The notes: generated by a model not told the origin, from the letters alone. Counted from the stretch's first letter, positions 34,020 through 43,270 are shown. The stretch is 64,000 nucleotides of DNA from Spirochaetae bacterium HGW-Spirochaetae-3 (GCA_002839315.1 PGXV01000008.1:229707-293706), one strand, 5' to 3'. Program-made: numbers and translations.

Positions 34020-35579
34020 CTAGCGCCGGCGTCGCCTCGTCCCGAGCAGGCTCCGTACCGCCTGCCTGCCCAGTTCCCTGCCAGCGGCCGACAGCGCGGC
34101 GCGGGCAAGGTCTTCCGCGAGCCCGACGCCCCCGTTCGCCCGTCGGGCTGGTTCCCGCTTCGCGAGGGTACGCCCCGCCGGCTCCCTCGGCGCCGGTTCC
34201 GGCGGAAGGCCCCTGAGCTCGGCCTCGATCTCCTCGATGGTCGGCTCGCGGGCGGCTCCCGACTTCGTCTCGTCCGCCTTCGCGCCGATCCCGCCCGCAA
34301 TCTTGCCCTTCAGGATCTCGTAGGCCGATTCCCTGTCCAGCGCCTCGCCGTAGCGCGCGCCCATAGGCGAGGCGGCGACGATACGCGCCCGCTCTCCTGG
34401 GTCCAGGGGGCCGATACGCGATGCGGGAGGCACCACCATCACGCGCTCTACCGGCGTCGGCCGGCCTTCGCGGTCGAGGAACGAGACTAGCGCCTCGCCG
34501 ACGCCCAACTCCGTGATGACGGCCGCCGCATCCACGAGGGGATTGGGCCGTAGCGTCTCGGCCACCGAATCCACGGCCTTGCGATCCTTGGGAGTATATG
34601 CGCGCAGCGCGTGGTGGATACGGTTACCGAGCTGTCCGAGCACCGACTCGGGTACGTCCAGCGGGCTCTGCGTGACGAGCCATAGCCCGACGCCCTTGGA
34701 TCGTACCAACCGCGCCGTTCGTTCCACCGCCTGGACGAGCGCGGCCGGGGCCCCGTCGAACATCAGGTGCGCCTCGTCGATCAGGAGAACCAGCTTCGGC
34801 TTGTCCGGGTCGCCGGCCTCCGGCAGTTCCTCGAACACCTCACCTAGCAGGTGGAGGAGCACCGTGGCGTATAGCTCCGGCTCCGCCATCAGACCGTCGG
34901 CGGCCAGCACGTTTACGACGCCGCGCCCGTTCGCGTCGACGCGCATGAGATCGGCTATGTCGAGCGCCGGCTCCCCGAAGAAGCGGCCCGCGCCAGTGTC
35001 GTCGAGTACTAGTATCGATCGCTGGATAGCCCCGAGGCTCGAGCCGGACATCAGTCCGTATTCGGCCTTCAGCGAGGCGGCGTTCGCCGTCGCCCACTCC
35101 ACCATGGCCCGCAGGTCGGCCAGGTCCAGTATCGGCAAGCCCCGCTCGTCGGCGACGCGGAAGAGTAGCCTGAGGGTGTCGGCCTGCACCTCCTTGAGGC
35201 CGAGCAGGCGGCCGAGGAGCAGGGGGCCGAGGTCGGATACGGTCGCCCTGAGCGGATGGCCCTTGGCCCCGGCGACGTCCCAGAACGCCGTCGGATTGGC
35301 CGCGTACTCGGGCTCGGGCAGCCCCAGCCTTCCGAAGGCCGCCGCTATCTTGGTATTATCGCCGCCCGCCGCGGCTATGCCGGACAGGTCGCCCTTGATG
35401 TCGCAACAGAGCACCGGTACCCCCGCTCGGGATAAGGCCTCGGCCAGCGCCTGTAGCGTCACGGTCTTGCCCGTGCCGGTGGCCCCGGTCACGAGCCCGT
35501 GCCTCGTGACCATCGACAGGTTCAGCGCTACGTCGGCGCGGGTCTCGGGAATGCGGCATAACGGCATCGGTATCGGCAT
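34020..35579 (-). CDS. HerA-like/DUF853 ATPase (YjgR type)
   Basis: A 519-aa P-loop ATPase. Walker A GATGTGKT at residues 31-38 lies right after a short N-terminus, and Walker B is LVLLIDEAHLMF. A sensor-like WLVTQSPLDVPESVLGQLGNR follows. The C-terminus is a charged linker (Pro/Glu-rich) ending in a basic tail RRRR. This is the bis-(helicase-related) DUF853 family, seen widely in bacteria and of undefined function. GGAG stands 6 bases before the ATG. Confidence 0.85.
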   Translation of the reverse strand: MPIPMPLCRIPETRADVALNLSMVTRHGLVTGATGTGKTVTLQALAEALSRAGVPVLCCDIKGDLSGIAAAGGDNTKIAAAFGRLGLPEPEYAANPTAFWDVAGAKGHPLRATVSDLGPLLLGRLLGLKEVQADTLRLLFRVADERGLPILDLADLRAMVEWATANAASLKAEYGLMSGSSLGAIQRSILVLDDTGAGRFFGEPALDIADLMRVDANGRGVVNVLAADGLMAEPELYATVLLHLLGEVFEELPEAGDPDKPKLVLLIDEAHLMFDGAPAALVQAVERTARLVRSKGVGLWLVTQSPLDVPESVLGQLGNRIHHALRAYTPKDRKAVDSVAETLRPNPLVDAAAVITELGVGEALVSFLDREGRPTPVERVMVVPPASRIGPLDPGERARIVAASPMGARYGEALDRESAYEILKGKIAGGIGAKADETKSGAAREPTIEEIEAELRGLPPEPAPREPAGRTLAKREPARRANGGVGLAEDLARAALSAAGRELGRQAVRSLLGTRRRRR

Positions 35580-35692
35580 CGCGGGCTCCTAACGTGGCTA
35601 AGGCATTCGCCATCGTACTCCGAAAGATTATATACTCTACTATCTTCCCTCTATCCTGGTATTGGAAATGCGGGTCTAGATTACGAGCGACC

Positions 35693-35769
35693 AGCCCCCG
35701 TTCGGCGGCCTACGCGTGATACAGAGAGCTCGCAGGCGCCGGGGGGCTTCCCGAACGGCGGGGGGGGCT
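35693..35769 (-). terminator. Long inverted repeat after the serine hydrolase gene
   Basis: Arms 35693-35705 (AGCCCCCGTTCGG) and 35751-35769 are complementary except for extra G residues in a run of nine. It sits just downstream of the hydrolase stop on the minus strand. No long U-tract follows, so termination efficiency is uncertain. Confidence 0.5.
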
Positions 35770-35771
35770 TT

Positions 35772-36950
35772 CTACCGCGACGCATGCTCCGTAAAGACCG
35801 TTCGGACGCGGGAGAACAAATCCGGTTTCGATCTTGCGACGCTCCAATCGTTTGCGCAGAGTATGACGCCCTTCTTGCTTTTCGGCGCGAGCGCCAGCAT
35901 CGATCTATGCCTGCCAGAGCCGAAATGGTACAGGATTACCGAATCCTCGCCGCCTTCGGTCGCCGATCGGACCGTCTCGACGAAAAATCCGAGCGTCATC
36001 CGATCGCCGGGAGCGTCCATGTCATCTACGGATTGGATAACCATCATCTCGGCGACGGATTCGGGCTCGAGGACAACGCGGCCGTCTATGCTGCCGCCGT
36101 TTAAGATCATGAGGGCGAATCGAGTCAGCTCCCCGACGCTGGTCCGTAGGGAGCCGGCGGGACGAATCTCGTCCATAGGTATCTTGTCCCAAGCAGCGTT
36201 ATAACCGTAAGCCCGCGCCAGAAGGTCGGGATTGACGGAGGCGTAGTCAAAAGACGCCTCGTCCATGCCCAAGGGGCCGAGGAGGTTATCCCGCATGTAC
36301 GCGGCGTACTCGACGCCCGAGACCCTCTCCACGAGGAGGCCGAGGAGATGGTACCCGAAGGAGGAATAGCGCATGACGCGGCCCGGCTGGCTCTGTAGAC
36401 TCTTATCCAACAGATAGGGCAACAGCGCCCTATATAGATAGCGCTCGGGACGCGTCGTCTCCCAGGCGTCGTCGTCGGCCATGAGGCCCGATCGGTGCGT
36501 CAGGAGCATTCTTACCGTAATCGCCTCTACCCCGGTAGGGAAGGGCGAGCCTATCGAGAAATCGGGAACGTATTCGACGAAAGGCCGGTCGATGTCGACT
36601 AATCCGCGCTCGGCGAGCCGGAGCACCGCCGCGCAGGTGAGGAGCTTGGAAAGCGACCCGACTTCGAACAGGGTCCGGTCGGTCACGGGAACCTTCCGGT
36701 CCCTGTCGGCGAGGCCGTACCGACCTTGCCAGGAAAGAACGCCGCCGTCAACCATCGCGACCGCTATTCCGGGTTGTTCGCCATTAACCAGATAGTCGCG
36801 GACGATTCGATCAATTTCCCTGGCCTCTTCGGAGCGGGGAATACCGGCCTGCGCCGTCTTCCCTCGGCACCCGGCAAGCTGGAGGAACGAGACCGCGATG
36901 CATATGACCGAGATGGATTTACGTATCCTATTTTGATGACAATGTACCAT
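35772..36950 (-). CDS. Lipoprotein serine hydrolase (class C beta-lactamase/penicillin-binding fold)
   Basis: A 392-aa envelope lipoprotein; lipobox LQLAGC with Cys28. Catalytic SxxK is S99-L-S-K102 (FEVGSLSKLLT). A YSSFGYH segment occupies the Tyr motif position, and HFGSGRH near the C-terminus replaces K-T-G. This is the LmbE-unrelated EstB/AmpC-like family whose members are esterases, D-aminopeptidases or carboxypeptidases, more often than true beta-lactamases. GGAGG precedes the ATG at 36950 by 4 bases. Confidence 0.85.
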   Translation of the reverse strand: MVHCHQNRIRKSISVICIAVSFLQLAGCRGKTAQAGIPRSEEAREIDRIVRDYLVNGEQPGIAVAMVDGGVLSWQGRYGLADRDRKVPVTDRTLFEVGSLSKLLTCAAVLRLAERGLVDIDRPFVEYVPDFSIGSPFPTGVEAITVRMLLTHRSGLMADDDAWETTRPERYLYRALLPYLLDKSLQSQPGRVMRYSSFGYHLLGLLVERVSGVEYAAYMRDNLLGPLGMDEASFDYASVNPDLLARAYGYNAAWDKIPMDEIRPAGSLRTSVGELTRFALMILNGGSIDGRVVLEPESVAEMMVIQSVDDMDAPGDRMTLGFFVETVRSATEGGEDSVILYHFGSGRHRSMLALAPKSKKGVILCANDWSVARSKPDLFSRVRTVFTEHASR

Positions 36951-36967
36951 CTGCCCTCCGCCAGCCC

Positions 36968-37072
36968 TTACAGGCGGCGCATCGTCTCGGCGGCCCTAGC
37001 CTTCTGCACGAACACGTGGTCGTGGTAGAACACCGCGACTACGTTGTCGCATATACCGTCCCCGCGGTAAGC
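36968..37072 (-). pseudogene. Possible remnant of a small gene, no start codon
   Basis: A minus-strand frame of about 34 codons between in-frame stops ends at TAA 36968-36970, 17 bases before the hydrolase ATG. It reads like real protein (VVAVFYHDHVFVQKARAAE). It has no ATG; only a GTG at the 15th codon could start it. It may be the 3' end of a decayed gene, or coding sequence broken by a frameshift. The family is not recognised. Confidence 0.3.
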
Positions 37073-37130
37073 ATACTATCCCGCAGGCCGAGCCTCCCGT
37101 CAAGCGCTACGACGGACTACGCCTTTCCGC

Positions 37131-37136
37131 TATACT
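37131..37136 (+). promoter_or_regulatory. Leaderless-type -10 box of the nuclease gene
   Basis: TATACT, then six bases, then the ATG at 37143. The -35 region is weak. Confidence 0.5.
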
Positions 37137-37142
37137 GTCCTT

Positions 37143-37691
37143 ATGAGGAATGGATCCATGTCGACGCTCTTCTCGATCGTCGCGTTCATCTCCGCGGCTT
37201 GCCCCGCTTCCGCCTCTCCCCGGATTTTTTTTATACCGCGGGGAGTCGGTAGTCTTGCGGCGTCGTCTAGCCATCTGACGTCGATGACGGTAGCCCGCGT
37301 GGAGCGCATCGTCGACGGGGATACTATCGTCGTGTCTGCCGATGCGGCTACGGGGCTCGGCCTCTCGGAAAAAGTACGGCTCATCGGCGTGGATACGCCG
37401 GAGACGGTTGACCCGCGGAAGCCGGTGGAGCGATTCGGCGCGGAAGCGTCGCGCTATGCACAGGAAAGGCTTCTGGGCAGGACGGTACGACTCGCGTTTG
37501 ACGGAGACCTGCGAGACCGATACGGCAGGCTGCTCGCGTACGTCTTCCTGGAAGACGGTTCGTGCTTCAACCTGTCGATAGTGGCGGACGGCTATGGCTT
37601 CGCCTATACGAAGTACCCGTTCCGCTTCATGGACGAGTTCCGCGCGGCCGAGCGGGAAGCGAGAGAATCGAGACGCGGCCTTTGGGAATAG
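37143..37691 (+). CDS. Thermonuclease (SNase) family protein, probably secreted
   Basis: A 182-aa staphylococcal-nuclease-fold protein. Conserved elements: ARVERIVDGDTIVV (Asp), VRLIGVDTPETVDP (catalytic Arg, Asp and Glu of the family), DRYGRLLAYV and GFAYTKYPF. The first 25 residues form a signal peptide (LFSIVAFISAACPASA), so export is likely. Expected to cut nucleic acid in a Ca2+-dependent way. It has no ribosome site; TATACT lies 6 bases before the ATG. Confidence 0.85.
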   Translation: MRNGSMSTLFSIVAFISAACPASASPRIFFIPRGVGSLAASSSHLTSMTVARVERIVDGDTIVVSADAATGLGLSEKVRLIGVDTPETVDPRKPVERFGAEASRYAQERLLGRTVRLAFDGDLRDRYGRLLAYVFLEDGSCFNLSIVADGYGFAYTKYPFRFMDEFRAAEREARESRRGLWE

Positions 37692-37794
37692 GGACCTTCA
37701 CACGGTGAACCGGCCGACCTCCGAGGAGAGCCCGGCCATCGCGTCGCGCATCCCGGATACGCACGCCGCCATTACCGGTAAACGTAAAAGCGAC

Positions 37795-40266
37795 CTATTC
37801 GGCGCTACCCTCGAAGAGCGGATCCCTCGGCAGGGCTAATCCCGAGCGCCATATCCTGAAGGTCGAACCGTCCCACTCGACGCGCCCCGAGGCGTCCTCA
37901 GCCTCTCGCGCCGTCCGGTTCGAGACGATGTGCAACGTCGCCTTGGCCGCGAACGGCTCCGCGGAAAGATCGTTTCCCTTCCGCCTCAATACGCGCTTGG
38001 CCGAATCCTCGAGCTCGACGAGGACGACGACTTCGCTATCGGTACCGGGCGATCGGATACTCAGTACCAATCCGGGGAACAGCGGCGAGGCGGAGAACCG
38101 AGTAAGAACGGCGGTCCCGCCACCCGACGACGGTGACGTTCCGGCGATGGCGTTCGGCATAAGGACCGCGTCGAAGTACCCGGCGAATGTCTCGCGGTAC
38201 CCCGGCGCGAGCGATGCGCGTATGGCGCCGGAGTCGAAGGCCTCGACTACGCGCCCGTACTCGGCGATGCGAAGGTCGAGGAGCTCCAGTAGCTTGGCGT
38301 AGGTCCATTCCTTGGCGTCAGCGACGAATCGGTAGCTCTTCTCGTTGGCGTCCATGATCTCTTCGCCGTGGCTCGTCACGGTCTTGAACTTGGGATAGTC
38401 GACCATATTGAGCCGCGTCACCGTCGCGAAGAGGTCGAACGCCGAGTAGCTCCAGCGGGACAGCCGGGAGCTCTTCGTATACGAGCGGTACAGCCTCAGC
38501 TCGTTCTCGATATCCTCCCTGTACCTGACGTTCCGGGCGACGACCTCCTCTATCTCGGTCCGCCTCGCGATGGTCAGGGAGCCGACGTCGTCGAGCACCA
38601 GCTCGTCGGACAGGTAGCGGTCCACCTGCCTCGACCATACTAGCGACAGCCTGCGCAGCAGGTCCTTGTCGATGTCGGCGGCGGCGCCGGCGGACAGGAA
38701 CAGGTACGAGCCGCCCGGCTCCCCGAACGGCAGCTCGATATGGAGATAGTCCTCGGTCGCCTCGCCGCGGCAGGAGAACGCCTCGAGGTCGATGGGGCCG
38801 AACAGCTCCCTGACGCGCTCGGCCAGCGCCGGCGGGACGCCGTCGAGGGCGCCGTCAGGTATGCCGACGGTGAAGTACAGGAGCTTGGGCGTCCCGTCCA
38901 GGCCCGGGTCGTAGCGCTTCATGTACGTCCACATATCGACCGGGTACAGGTCGAGCGCGACCGTATCGCCCGCGAGACGCGGCTCGCGGGCGAGACGAAC
39001 CTCCAGGCGGCAGGGGCCCTCCCTGACGGCGAAGTCGGGCACCCGGAACGACAGCTCCTCGACCCTGCCGCCGTCCAGCCACAGCGAGCCCGACAGGGTC
39101 GATTCCAGCCTCGGCCCGCGCGAGCCGACGCCGGCCTCGACGCGCCCGCCGTCGAGGAAATCGTCGGGGCCGACGGAGAGGGGCGCGGGGGAGAAACGCC
39201 ACTCGACCTCGAATATATCCTTGTAGTAGTAGCCGGCCTCGCCCTCGGGAGACAGGCCCGCGACGCGTAGCTCGCGGGCCGCGTTGCCGTAGCCGGTCTG
39301 AAGGATGGTGATCCTCGAGCTTATAGCCGCGAGGCCGCGCAACGGTATCGGTTCCTGCGGACGCCAATCCTCGGCCGGCAGCGCCCACGGCGAGTAGTTC
39401 GTCCAGTAGTCGCTACCGGGCGTATCGTCCCGCTCGGGGGCGTACGAGTACTTGAAGAACATCGGGTCGTAGCCGAGCGTATCGAAGTCGGCCAGCCGGG
39501 TATACATATTACCCGCGTCGTCGATGACGAACAGGGTGGAGGCGCTGGCGCTCAGCGACTCGGCGACGAACGCCCCGCGCTCGGGGCCGAGTATCTGGTG
39601 CGAGAAGTCGCTCGGAAGGCCCGGATCGGCGAAGCGGATCTCGCGGCCGTCGTCGCTCAGGAAATAGAGGCTGACGACGCCGATCGTTCCGTAATGGTGC
39701 TGGTTCCCGGCCGCGTCCTCGTACCACAGCACGTGCTCGTTCCTGATGCTCGCGCTCCAGGCCCTGTTCCCCGCGACGAGGTCGTTGAGGACGAGCGGCG
39801 TCTTGTCCGGCCAGCCGAGCCGGTCTATCCACTTGAAGCCGCCGCCGCCGAATTCGCTCGTCAGGGATATCTGGTATATACGCCCTTCGTCCGACAGAGC
39901 GTACAGGTTATAGGCGTCCGAGGCGATCTCCGCGACCCTGGCGGCGGGACGGAACCCCCGCTTCCCCGAGTGCGGCAACCCGGTAGCTGCGAGGAGCCGC
40001 CAGTCCTCGGGGCTCCTCGATTTCATGCTCTTGTAATATACGCGGCCGTCGACGAGGCAGAACTGGTAGTCGCGGCAGAAGGTCTGGGTCCTGGTCTTGA
40101 TCGACACGGTCGCCGGCAGGAAACCGTTGACGTCCTCGCCCTGATACGAGGGCGCGCCGTACGGCCGGTCGTCGAAGAGGCTCTGGAAGTCCCTGTTCAC
40201 GGATTCGGTAGCGCAGGAACAAGCGAGCAAGGCGCAGGACGCGACAAACGATGCTTTAAAGTGCAT
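37795..40266 (-). CDS. Large lipoprotein of unknown function
   Basis: An 823-aa protein with a lipoprotein signal (ALLAC or LACSC; Cys16 or Cys18). The N-terminal 300 residues have repeated strand motifs like a beta-propeller, with alternating 'value display' phrases (VDGRVYYKSM, LSDEGRIYQISL, DDAGNMYTRLADFDTLGYDP). A beta-rich middle section and a helical segment (about 540-690) follow. No catalytic motif recognised. The -10 box TATATT is 7 bases before the ATG, with no ribosome site. Probably surface- or periplasm-facing. Confidence 0.75.
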   Translation of the reverse strand: MHFKASFVASCALLACSCATESVNRDFQSLFDDRPYGAPSYQGEDVNGFLPATVSIKTRTQTFCRDYQFCLVDGRVYYKSMKSRSPEDWRLLAATGLPHSGKRGFRPAARVAEIASDAYNLYALSDEGRIYQISLTSEFGGGGFKWIDRLGWPDKTPLVLNDLVAGNRAWSASIRNEHVLWYEDAAGNQHHYGTIGVVSLYFLSDDGREIRFADPGLPSDFSHQILGPERGAFVAESLSASASTLFVIDDAGNMYTRLADFDTLGYDPMFFKYSYAPERDDTPGSDYWTNYSPWALPAEDWRPQEPIPLRGLAAISSRITILQTGYGNAARELRVAGLSPEGEAGYYYKDIFEVEWRFSPAPLSVGPDDFLDGGRVEAGVGSRGPRLESTLSGSLWLDGGRVEELSFRVPDFAVREGPCRLEVRLAREPRLAGDTVALDLYPVDMWTYMKRYDPGLDGTPKLLYFTVGIPDGALDGVPPALAERVRELFGPIDLEAFSCRGEATEDYLHIELPFGEPGGSYLFLSAGAAADIDKDLLRRLSLVWSRQVDRYLSDELVLDDVGSLTIARRTEIEEVVARNVRYREDIENELRLYRSYTKSSRLSRWSYSAFDLFATVTRLNMVDYPKFKTVTSHGEEIMDANEKSYRFVADAKEWTYAKLLELLDLRIAEYGRVVEAFDSGAIRASLAPGYRETFAGYFDAVLMPNAIAGTSPSSGGGTAVLTRFSASPLFPGLVLSIRSPGTDSEVVVLVELEDSAKRVLRRKGNDLSAEPFAAKATLHIVSNRTAREAEDASGRVEWDGSTFRIWRSGLALPRDPLFEGSAE

Positions 40267-40320
40267 GACGATGAATATATCGCTTTCCTGAAGGCAAAAC
40301 GAAACGAAAGGCGAATTTTC

Positions 40321-42804
40321 CTATTCGTCGAACTCGAGTATGGTCCTCGTGCCGCCGCCGCGTTCGAAGCGTAGTCCGGCATGGAGCTGCCCGGCCAGCA
40401 TCGTAACCAGCGTCATCCCGAATCCGGCATTCGAATCGGAGGGCGCTCCGTCCGGCAGGCCGACGCCGTCGTCGCCTATCGTAACGACGACCTTGCCGGC
40501 CCTGCGCCCGGCCCGTACGAATATCGTCCCGCGTTCCCGCCCACGGAAGGCGTGCTTCATGCTATTCGTGACGAGCTCGTTGCAGACGATCCCCAGCGCC
40601 TGCAGCCGCTTGGCGTCCAGCATTATTTCCTCGACGTCGGCTTCCACGGTCACCTTGCCGATATCCGTGAAATTAGACGTCACCTCCCTCGCCAGCGCGG
40701 GTAGGTATGCGGCGATCGACGCCTCGACGAAATCGGCGGACTCGTATAGCTTCTCATAGAGTAGTGCCATACTGCGTACCCGGCTCTCGGTCGATCGGAA
40801 GGCCTCTACGGACGCCTCGTCCTTCGCCGTCCCGGACTGAAGCCCGAGGAGGCCCTGTATCACCGAGAAGTTGTTCTTTATCCGGTGGTGCACCTCCTTC
40901 AGGACCAGCTCCTTCTCGGCCAGCGCTTCCTCTACCCTTTTCTCGGCCTCGCGCCGCTTGCTTATGTCCTCGATAAGCCCCCATACGACCTTGCGCTGAT
41001 CGGAATCGATGAAGACGGCCGAATTGACCGACACGGGCAGGCGGGTTCCGTCCTTACGGACGTATTCCTTGGTATACGCCTCGGCGAGTCCGGATCGGTC
41101 GAGGGCCCGTATCCTTTCCGTCGACATCCCGACGTGCTCGGGAGCCGTGAGGTCCACGATGGTGAGGCCGAGGAGCTCGGCCTCGTCATAGCCGGTCATG
41201 CGGCGCAGCGACGCGTTGGACTCGAGAATCTGGCCCGTCTCGTAATCGAAGAGGGCGATACCCACGGGAGAAAGGTCGAAGAGCATCTGGTACATACCGA
41301 TCAGCCGTTTGCGCTTCGTTATATCGCGCCCGATGAACAGTATCTGGACCGGGCGTCTCTCCCTGTCGCGGATGAAATCGCCGTTTATCTCTATGTCGAA
41401 GGCGCTACCGTCAGCCCTGAGGCCGCGGTACTCCTCGACGCCGAGGGATTCGCCGCTCATCATGCGGCCGAGGTTATCGCCGGCCCGCGCCCTATCCTCC
41501 GGCACTATGAAGTCGGTGACGGAAGCGCCGATATACGCGGAACCATCCTCTATGCCGAATACCGACAGCGCCTTAGGCGAGTACATCAGAATGCGCCCCT
41601 GCAGGTCGGTTACGGTAATTATGTCGGGAGACGTCTCTACTATCGTCCGGTAGCGCTCCTCGAGTTCCTTGTACGCGCTCACGTCCTCGCCCGAGCTAAG
41701 CACCCCGGCGACGCGGCCCCCGGAATCCCGAAGCACCGTATTGTGCCAAAGGATCCGCTTCCGGCCGCCGTCCTTGCAGAGCACGTCGTTCTCGTGCGGG
41801 ACCAGGGTCTCGTCGGCGCTACGCATCAGCGTCGCCAGGAACCCGCGGATTCCAGCTCGGACGTCGGCAGGAAGACCGGTATCTATCCAGTTCCTCCCTA
41901 TGAGCTCACCCGGCTCGTAACCCAGCAACCTATGCCCGTTGTCGTTGAACAGCGTTATCGCTCCCTCGCGGTCGGTGGCCATGATGATCTCGGCGGACAC
42001 GTTGAGAAGGCTCTCGGCGTAGCGCTTGCTTTCCTGCAGGGCCGCGTCCGCCCGTTCCCTCTCGGTGACGTCGCGGCATATCATGATGAAGCGGGACTCG
42101 TCGCCTGGCGTCTGCATCCTGGAGACCGAGATTTCGAACCATTCATGGCCCGACGGTACCGATAGGCGGTAGAGGTAGCCCTTGGCGACGCCCTTCCTCG
42201 ACGCCTCGTCAATCGCCGACATGACGATGCCCGATACGTCGGGCGGCAGCACGTCGGGGACCCTCCTCCCGAGCAGGAGCTCGGCGGGAAGGTAGAGCAG
42301 GCTCGAATCCGGACAATGGACGTCGTAGTAGCGACCGTCGGCGCCCACTTCGAAAAAGAGGTCGGGCAGGGCGTCGAGGGTCGCCTCCAGTTTCCTGTTT
42401 GTCTCCTGGCTAATCGTCTTGGCCTCGAACAACTTGAAAGCCATTTTCACCGAAGCCGAAAGCACCGTCGGGCTGGAATTCTTGGAAATATACCCGTAGC
42501 ACGTAATTTGTTCCGTCTTCTCGACTATTTCCGGTTCGGTATGGTTGGAAAGGAACACGATTGGAATGTCGCGATCGGAGAGGATGACGCCGGCGGCCTC
42601 GGTACCGTCCATTCCGTTACCGAGGTCTATGTCCATTAACGCGAGGTCGATCGAAGCATCCGATTCGAACTCGGCTATGGCCTGCTCTCCGGAATACGCG
42701 ACCTTGACGTCGTACCCGAGCCTTTCCAGGAGCATTTGCTCGTTTATCGCGATGATCGCTTGGTCCTCTACGAGTAGAATGGTTTTCTTGGCCTTCGCGC
42801 CCAT
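40321..42804 (-). CDS. Response-regulator/PAS hybrid histidine kinase (REC-PAS-HisKA_2)
   Basis: An 827-aa soluble protein. An N-terminal REC domain (1-125) has phospho-acceptor ALMDIDLG and a C-terminal-side YGYISKNS. About four PAS domains with PAC motifs follow (EVGADGRYYDVH, ATDREGAITLFND, VTDLQGRILMYSP, LFDYETGQILESN). The H-box KEVHHRIKNNFSVIQGLLGL and an HATPase domain with ELVTNSMKHAF and DDGVG complete it. GGAGGGGCG precedes the ATG. Having REC at the N-terminus, it probably receives phosphate from another kinase and passes it on. Confidence 0.9.
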   Translation of the reverse strand: MGAKAKKTILLVEDQAIIAINEQMLLERLGYDVKVAYSGEQAIAEFESDASIDLALMDIDLGNGMDGTEAAGVILSDRDIPIVFLSNHTEPEIVEKTEQITCYGYISKNSSPTVLSASVKMAFKLFEAKTISQETNRKLEATLDALPDLFFEVGADGRYYDVHCPDSSLLYLPAELLLGRRVPDVLPPDVSGIVMSAIDEASRKGVAKGYLYRLSVPSGHEWFEISVSRMQTPGDESRFIMICRDVTERERADAALQESKRYAESLLNVSAEIIMATDREGAITLFNDNGHRLLGYEPGELIGRNWIDTGLPADVRAGIRGFLATLMRSADETLVPHENDVLCKDGGRKRILWHNTVLRDSGGRVAGVLSSGEDVSAYKELEERYRTIVETSPDIITVTDLQGRILMYSPKALSVFGIEDGSAYIGASVTDFIVPEDRARAGDNLGRMMSGESLGVEEYRGLRADGSAFDIEINGDFIRDRERRPVQILFIGRDITKRKRLIGMYQMLFDLSPVGIALFDYETGQILESNASLRRMTGYDEAELLGLTIVDLTAPEHVGMSTERIRALDRSGLAEAYTKEYVRKDGTRLPVSVNSAVFIDSDQRKVVWGLIEDISKRREAEKRVEEALAEKELVLKEVHHRIKNNFSVIQGLLGLQSGTAKDEASVEAFRSTESRVRSMALLYEKLYESADFVEASIAAYLPALAREVTSNFTDIGKVTVEADVEEIMLDAKRLQALGIVCNELVTNSMKHAFRGRERGTIFVRAGRRAGKVVVTIGDDGVGLPDGAPSDSNAGFGMTLVTMLAGQLHAGLRFERGGGTRTILEFDE

Positions 42805-43189
42805 CGCCCCTCCCCCGGAGAACGGATCGTTCGCCCGACATGCGGGCGTTCGCTTCTATTGTCGGCTATTTTGGACTTGAATGAAGCAAGGGAAGGTTCA
42901 AGCCCCACTCCGGGCCAATAAAAAGGACAGACCGCGCGGAGCGCGATCTGTCATCTTGCCGAACGGGGATACCCCGGGCCCTCGAGTCCTGCGCACTGCT
43001 CGGGCTCGATGCCTGGAGGGGGACTTGCCCTCTTGTCGCGCGCATCGTGCGCGCTCCTTCCGGACCGCCTCGGATGCTTTCGGCGCATCCTGCGCCTTGC
43101 GCTCGCTGGCTCGCGGCGCATCCTCGGTTCAAGTCCGCCTCCGGGCCAATAAAAAGGACAGACCACGCGGAGCGCGATCTGTCCTTTTT
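42805..43189. other. 385-bp intergenic stretch with tRNA 3'-end copies and hairpins
   Basis: No gene is present. The stretch holds two plus-strand copies of a tRNA 3'-end-like sequence (42895-42915 and 43126-43146) and a minus-strand copy (43011-43028). Each plus-strand copy is followed by a GGACAGA/TCTGTC hairpin. Between them lie GC-rich inverted repeats, for example GCGCGCA-TCG-TGCGCGC. The reading frames across it are artefacts. Confidence 0.65.
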
Positions 43190-43210
43190 GCCCGGAGGGG
43201 GACTTGAACC
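43126..43210. repeat. Inverted tRNA 3'-end repeat around a terminator hairpin
   Basis: 43126-43146 and the reverse complement of 43190-43210, the 3' end of the real tRNA-Leu, match at 20 of 21 positions. The 43151-43189 hairpin sits between them. Confidence 0.7.
43151..43189 (-). terminator. Terminator of tRNA-Leu
   Basis: A perfect 12-bp stem AAAAAGGACAGA / TCTGTCCTTTTT with a 15-base loop begins directly after the tRNA 3' end and finishes in a U-run on the minus strand. It is also symmetrical enough to work on the plus strand. Confidence 0.85.
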
Positions 43211-43270
43211 CCCATACCTCTCGGCACTAGTACCTGAAACTAGCGTGTCTGCCAATTCCACCATCCGGGC
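43190..43270 (-). tRNA. tRNA-Leu (anticodon CAG)
   Basis: An 81-nt minus-strand tRNA with acceptor stem GCCCGGA/TCCGGGC. D-arm wording is GGTGGAATTGGCAGACAC, as in tRNA-Leu. The anticodon stem CTAGT/ACTAG encloses loop TTCAGGT (anticodon CAG). A variable arm and T-arm GGGGG-TTCAAGT-CCCCC follow. No CCA is encoded; the 3' end runs straight into the terminator. It decodes CUG. Confidence 0.95.

Noticed and set aside
35772-36950. True beta-lactamase
   Set aside because: SxxK is present, but the H-x-G end motif and lipoprotein anchor fit broader serine hydrolases, so resistance is not claimed.
37016-37252. Plus-strand reading frame across the nuclease start
   Set aside because: It overlaps the leaderless promoter and the nuclease in another frame, with no ribosome site; the minus-strand remnant and nuclease explain its coding look.
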